Positions 58,918 to 64,000 of a stretch of DNA of 64,000 nt are shown piece after piece. The stretch lies in contig NMRA01000349.1 of NCBI GenBank assembly GCA_002633005.1, forward strand, positions 60,001-124,000, written 5' to 3'. The stretch comes from Phoronis australis. Taxonomy: Eukaryota > Phoronida > Phoronidae. The notes beneath the pieces were generated by a model. It made no database searches. It had not been told where the DNA came from and was given only the letters and a program-made list of their open reading frames with translations. How positions within the stretch are numbered: position 1 is the first letter of the stretch; the number at the start of each line of letters is the position of its first letter. Made by a program: the position numbers and the translations under genes.

Positions 58918-61260
58918 TAACAAAACATTTACTCCAAAACTCATAGGTCCATTGGCCAACAGTTCAAAGTATTAATATACAGACAGTATAATCTCGCCAA
59001 TTTATCAAATACTCATATTTCCACTCCTAATTGTCATTGCTAGTTGAAAGTGTTATATTTCTTAAAACATACATAGAATCTGAACCTAAGAGTGCCTTAA
59101 TGTGTCTATTTCTAACAATACATTGTGGTAATAGATAATTGCGCAAGTCTGCAAGGACTGGACAATCAAATAAAAAGTGTATCTCTGTTTCAATTTCATT
59201 GGTGTTACAAACGTCTTCTGGTCGAGATACATTGTTTCTTCTACCCAACTCAATCATAAGATAATGCGTCGAACACCTCAAATTTCTGTTGCGAATTCTT
59301 AATTTAATGACATGCTACCACATCAATACTTTTCACATCTTAATTCAGATTAAATTGATCAGTAAAAATTACATTTATCCGCATTTGCAAATGAAGACAA
59401 CAATTGAAAATTCATATATCAAAGTCTTTGCTTAAAAAAAGAAATTAAAAAAATCATTTCATCACTAACACTTTGTTGAAACCAAACACAACCAAACCCA
59501 GTTGTGAATAATACATTTTGACAAAGGTACGCCAGTTTTTTGACCTTTCAAATCGTTTTCGCACAGCATTATGTAACATTGTCTTGGCAATCTATCATCA
59601 TTCATTTTCAACAATTTCAAATGGTAGTTAAAGGGTTTGCACATATATATCACACACAAATCAAAACGTCCAAATTTATATTTTACAATAACATTTGTTG
59701 TCTTGATGCTTGTACGTAATAACCATTTCCAAAACGCAAGCTAAACACTTTACATTTCCTTTCTGTGGGTTGCACCCCACAATTCTGCACCATAAAACAG
59801 AATAGGTGCCACCATAGAGTCAAATAATTTAAATGCTATCTTTACATTTCTATTTGTTCCTATTTTGTATAAATAAGACTTGACTAAATGAAGGGCTTTA
59901 CTCGCCTGTTGGGCAAGTGTTTTGTAACACATCGTCCAACTCAGCCTGCACGAGAAGACAATTCCTAGGTAATTAAAGTAGCTGCATAAATTTAACTTAG
60001 CTCCATTATAGGACCATTTTTCATTATTATCCAGGGTCCCACCTTTTTTAAAGAAAGACCACTATATTTGATTTATCGACATTCACAGACAAGTTCCATT
60101 TTAAGCAAAAATTTTCCAATGAATCAAGCCTACTCTGAAGTTGTACTACAATGTCAGTGACATCATCTGAAAAAGTAACAAAAATAAATTTGCTAGATCG
60201 TGGTTTACCTGTATGCAACTGGTTCTACCAGCCTGTACTTCAGTTGCTAGTTCATTAATATACAACGAAAATAGCATAGGGCTATTCATACAGCCTTGCT
60301 TGACACCTGTTTTGCATTCAAACGCGTGATCATTTATTCCTTAGTCACATTTAACTTTTAATTTAACATTTGAATATATATCTTGTAACACCTAAGTAGA
60401 ACTAAAGACGCCTTTTGATATTAAAATGTAAAAAAATGTTTGTTCTTTATTTATAGAGTCGAAAGCTTTATTGAACTCAATAGATGTACAATAAAATGGT
60501 TTAGATTTACGTTTCAACAAATATTTTTGTATCAAGCTGTTGAGAATAAAAATGTTATTCACGGTTGTGTAGTATTTTCTGAGCCGGGCTTGTTCTTCAG
60601 CAAGAAAAATATTTTCGTCAACCCATGAAGTCTACCGTTTATTTAGAACTGAGGTGAAGACTTTACTGACAACGTTCAAAAACGTAATGCCCCTTTACTT
60701 GGTTGTATCAGATGCATCTCCTTTTTTAATATTGTTAGTATGCTGGTAGCCCACTTTTCTGGGAATTTCCCGGTATGCAAAATTTTACTAAATAAATTAC
60801 AAAGCAATTTCTTAATTTTATCTATTAAAAGCTTAAGAAATTCAACCGGAATTCGGTCCTCCCCACGGGATTCTCCGTTTTGCCTATTATCAATTGCTAC
60901 TACAATTTCTTCTTCCGTAATGTCTTCATTCATTGCATTGTCATTGTCAAATCCGAACTGGTTTGCAGTCCCGTCTGCTGAACGTGTTCTACTCTACTTG
61001 GTCAAATTCAACATCACAGTTTTGGCGTTCTATATTTAAAATATAGCTGAAGTGTGTTACCCATAGTCTGCCAGTAATGTTCTCGTTTACAGGGGTCTTT
61101 AAAGACTGGGTTTTTATTAAGTGCCAAAGCGTTTTGGCATCATTCGACTCACACGCCCTTAAAATTAAATTATACGTTTCTTTATTCTTATTACTTTTCT
61201 TCAGATGGGTGCAATTGGTCCTAAATGGTCTGATTTTGTGGTGTTAAATGTTAGACAGGA
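58889..61260 (-). mobile_element. Decayed non-LTR retrotransposon (LINE), minus strand
   Basis: On the minus strand: linker with TLWHLIK at about 61130, the first RT block (NGESRGEDRIPVEFLK and GKFPEKWATS) at 60676-60933, a thumb-like piece with PILFYGAELWGA at 59750-59932, and a C-terminal piece with HFLFDCPVLADLRNYL at 59027-59281. The polymerase YxDD region is broken up. It ends at a (TTTG)n tail, seen on plus as ACAA repeats at 58889-58917, a usual LINE 3' end. Pieces resemble the plus-strand LINE at 4.6-8.2 kb in type. Confidence 0.8.
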
Positions 61261-63499
61261 TACGCTATCTGATCTGACTGGTGAAATGTTTGTTCAAAGA
61301 ATATTGTTTCACAGTGACTTTTATAAAAACGAAACTTGTTCCCAAGTTAAGAAGTTTCTATGAAACAGGTATTATACATCTACCAGAGAATGATGTTGAG
61401 TGGTGGAGTGTAGGCTGGGGTACAGCTTTGTCCAAACCGTTCAAGATACAAGTACAGATGATTAGTTTAAATCTGATTTAGTGGCCTCCATTCTAACTCG
61501 TATGTCAAGAAAAATGAGCATTGTCAACCAGCGAAAAAAAAAATTATTCAGGGAAATAAAAATATGTTGATATTTATGTACCATTATTATTACGTTAACA
61601 ACTTCATTTTCAAAAAAGGTACATTCATAGCAAAATATCCCAATTAAAAGAGATTCAATAAAATCAACCGAGGGGTTGTTTTGCCACGAATGTACCTTTA
61701 TTAATGAAAACTTTACCAATTGCCTCAAAAAGCTGTTAGAAATTTTCGAATTCTTTTCCTTTAAATTGGTTTCTATGACAAATCAACTCGCAGAACATAA
61801 AATATTTTTGTAAAAAATAAAAGTTGTATTCGTCTGTGTTACATTACGCAAAAACCAGCAAAAACAAGGCCTATATATCGAAAATCCAAACTGCGTTTTT
61901 GAGATTGATTAATAAATGTAAATGTAAATGTGCACTGCATATATGTTATTTCATTTTCATTTTTCAGTATTACATGGGTATTACATTATTCTTTCCTCCA
62001 CATATACCTCGGTACCATCACCTGCTCGGTTTAGTCACCCATTGGGGGGTTAGTGAAATTTACGAGATTACCCGTATTTCGTTAAAAGTCAGTTGACATG
62101 CTGTTCGGAAGGACAAACTGGATTATTTATATTGCTAATTATTTCTAACACACGTTCCAAGTAGATTCTCAGTCGTGCAAAGAGCCTAGTTTCTATTTCT
62201 TCTTGGCCATTCAAAAATGGTGGAATGTCAAGTTAAATTTGTTATTGCGCCAAATATCCGTCAATCAATAAGTCTCGGTCTACGTCAATTGAATCTACTA
62301 GAAAATACAATCCCTCAATATTTACAGTAACGTTTCCAACGTCACTGTTGTACAGTAAAAGTAAAACGACGAGCTTCGGTACAGAAATATATTAAAATAT
62401 TCCCCAAGTTTCGAGCGGTACGCTCTTTATCAAGGGCATGACAAAGGTGAACGCATGGTGATACACAACATACAGTAGGAACAAAATCACTCACGACAAC
62501 TAACAATGGGGTACGCATGACCTGAGGAAGGGTTTAGATAGAAACGGATATGTAAATGCTGCAGTCTATTCATAACATACTTTTAGTGAGAATACCTGTC
62601 CCTATTTAAACCTTTGGCGTGGATACTGAATCCGGCAATGAACTCCGTAAGACCATTTTATGCCATTTTCTGTTCTATTCAATTGTCCACCATTCTTGAA
62701 AATAATTACGTTTGATTTCTTGATATTTACAGACAGACAAATTCTATTTTAAACAAAAATTTTCAGTACGCCTATTGATTCGTCTCCGTAACTAATCAAT
62801 GGAGTCGCCAAGATACGTTTTCCACCATATACCAGGCTTTTGTTTTTCTTTCTTTTCATTTTTGTTCGTTGAGAGCTGAATAGTCACCGGAGATCAGGAT
62901 GAGGGCGTTCTCCGACTTCCGAAAAAAGGTCTCTGATGCGTGTTCCATGACTTTTGAGACCGTTTTTTTCGTCTATTGGCATTGTCCTTTTTGTTTTATG
63001 TTCTACTTTTGAGGTTTAGGAAGAGGACGCGCTGTAATGTCCCCACAGATCCAACTTCAGGCTCAGTTTTCGTGTCGTGGAGATATGGATGCCTTTACGC
63101 GAAATACCAAAACGACCTTCCTTGACATGCAAATTAGGCACAATTGTCTGAAGCTAAGAAACCTACGTTGCCCTCAGAAATTATTTTCCCTCGTTTCGGA
63201 ACTTTCATCATCATCCTCCTCTCCATCATAATCACCGACCATGTCCCCAATTTCCAGGGCTTCCTTTGACCCTGGATCTCCTTATTTGCCAAAACCCTGG
63301 GAAGCAGACTGCTTTACAACATAAATGAGGGGCGATAATTTATGCCGAGTGTTGAGGCACATATTGACCACTATGGAAACGACAATATATGTCGGTGTTC
63401 ACGGCACAAAATGTCGCACCCGACAGGTCCGGGCTAAGCAGATGACGCAATTCACCACAATAAAACTCGTAATGTCAGTTAACTTTTGCTTTTGTAACT
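61261..63499. other. Intergenic, no gene recognised
   Basis: Open frames at 61281-61481 (plus) and 61462-61728 (minus) have no family features. A hammerhead-like hairpin lies at 62405-62437. The 3' flank of TerD copy 3 begins leftwards from 63499. Confidence 0.4.
62405..62437 (-). ncRNA. Degenerate hammerhead-like motif
   Basis: Read on minus: TTGATAAA, a five-pair stem GAGCG/CGCTC with a three-base loop, then GAAAC. This is the CTGATGA-stem-GAAA order of a hammerhead, but the core has TTGATAA for CTGATGA, so it should be inactive. Likely a Penelope-type relic. Confidence 0.4.
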
Positions 63500-64000
63500 T
63501 CAAACACCTTCCTGGATTATAGACTGGACAGTCGACACTAGTCGTTTGTAGCTTTTCGCATTTCCGGCGGAGAGTTTTCCCGAGTTATATATTTGCCAAA
63601 CTCCACCGACCCTGGACACAAAGCACATAACTACGGCTTGGGAATGGCGGGCATGGTTGAATGACGTCTTACACAGGTCCTTGTGTTTATCTGAAGATTC
63701 AAAAAACTTCAAGCTGGGGTTTGGGAAACGTGAAATATTGGGGGAATTCCAAGCACTGAGAGTAAAAAACAGGTGGGTGATGTCTTGAGAAATTTCCTTC
63801 AATTTCACATGAATTGTATGATGTCCTATTCTGTTTACATCGTCCATTACGTCACCAGAATGCCATATGGACCGGTAAAGTTTGTGTCTGTAGTCCACGA
63901 TAGCCAGTTGTTTGGTTCCACTAAAAACCAGGCAGGACGCATCCAAAAAGTCGCAACCATTCGCAGGATATCCCCAGAATAAATCAAAGATGACGTGATT
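63500..64000 (-). CDS. TerD-domain gene, terminal exon, cut by window edge (copy 3)
   Basis: The last 166 residues of a protein matching the TerD part of the gene at 12086-12691 very closely: NHVIFDLFWGYP, FLDASC (calcium-loop equivalent), HSGDVMDD, then ITHLFFTLSAWNSPNIS, DLCKTSFNHARHSQAVVMC and WQIYNSGKLSAGNAK, ending in a TGA at 63502-63500. The frame is open to the window edge; the ubiquitin-like and RING-like parts, if present, lie to the right. It is closer to copy 2 than to copy 1. GRD of copy 2 reads GCD here. Confidence 0.88.
   Translation of the reverse strand, partial: NHVIFDLFWGYPANGCDFLDASCLVFSGTKQLAIVDYRHKLYRSIWHSGDVMDDVNRIGHHTIHVKLKEISQDITHLFFTLSAWNSPNISRFPNPSLKFFESSDKHKDLCKTSFNHARHSQAVVMCFVSRVGGVWQIYNSGKLSAGNAKSYKRLVSTVQSIIQEGV

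Noticed and set aside
1-64000. CRISPR array, bacterial operons, riboswitches
   Set aside because: Spliced genes, LINEs and microsatellites show an animal genome; the repeats present have no spacer structure.

Overview
This is a window of an invertebrate metazoan genome, probably a marine deuterostome such as a lancelet, or possibly a lophotrochozoan. The species cannot be fixed from sequence alone. Genes are spliced with GT-AG introns, sequence is AT-rich, non-LTR retrotransposons, MITE-like repeats and microsatellites are common, and the recognisable genes belong to families expanded in such animals. Three single-base 'n' joins (15584, 29130, 54031) and a 498-bp N run (7428-7925) mark assembly seams. 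At least two seams sit between near-identical sequence, as expected when two haplotypes are laid end to end.

Layout. 1-844: last exon of a plus-strand gene for the end of a ubiquitin-like fold followed by a TerD domain. 2955-3175: small MITE. 4.6-8.2 kb: decayed plus-strand LINE. 10.0-15.7 kb: hairpin-type repeat family, a 97-bp tandem repeat and a tRNA-derived SINE. 12086-14780 (minus): complete three-exon gene for a 341-residue protein with a RING-like zinc finger, a ubiquitin-like domain and a TerD domain. 19302-50547 (plus): an eight-exon gene whose coding exons sum exactly in frame to 4,822 residues, an RNF213 (mysterin)-like giant AAA+ protein. One exon alone is 11.65 kb. 52.6-54.7 kb: duplicated block with a THAP-type element fragment in one copy. 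58.9-61.3 kb: decayed minus-strand LINE. 63500-64000 (minus): a third TerD gene, cut by the window edge.

How the genes may work together. RNF213 in vertebrates is an AAA+ ubiquitin ligase acting in cell-autonomous defence and lipid metabolism. Here an RNF213-like gene is flanked on both sides by TerD genes, one of which visibly carries a RING-like finger and a ubiquitin-like domain. TerD is best known from bacterial stress and phage-resistance operons. A linked ubiquitin-based defence cluster is a reasonable hypothesis, not something the sequence proves. The RNF213-like protein is itself odd: no canonical RING finger is visible, and its RZ-like zinc finger is shortened so that the expected catalytic cysteine is missing.
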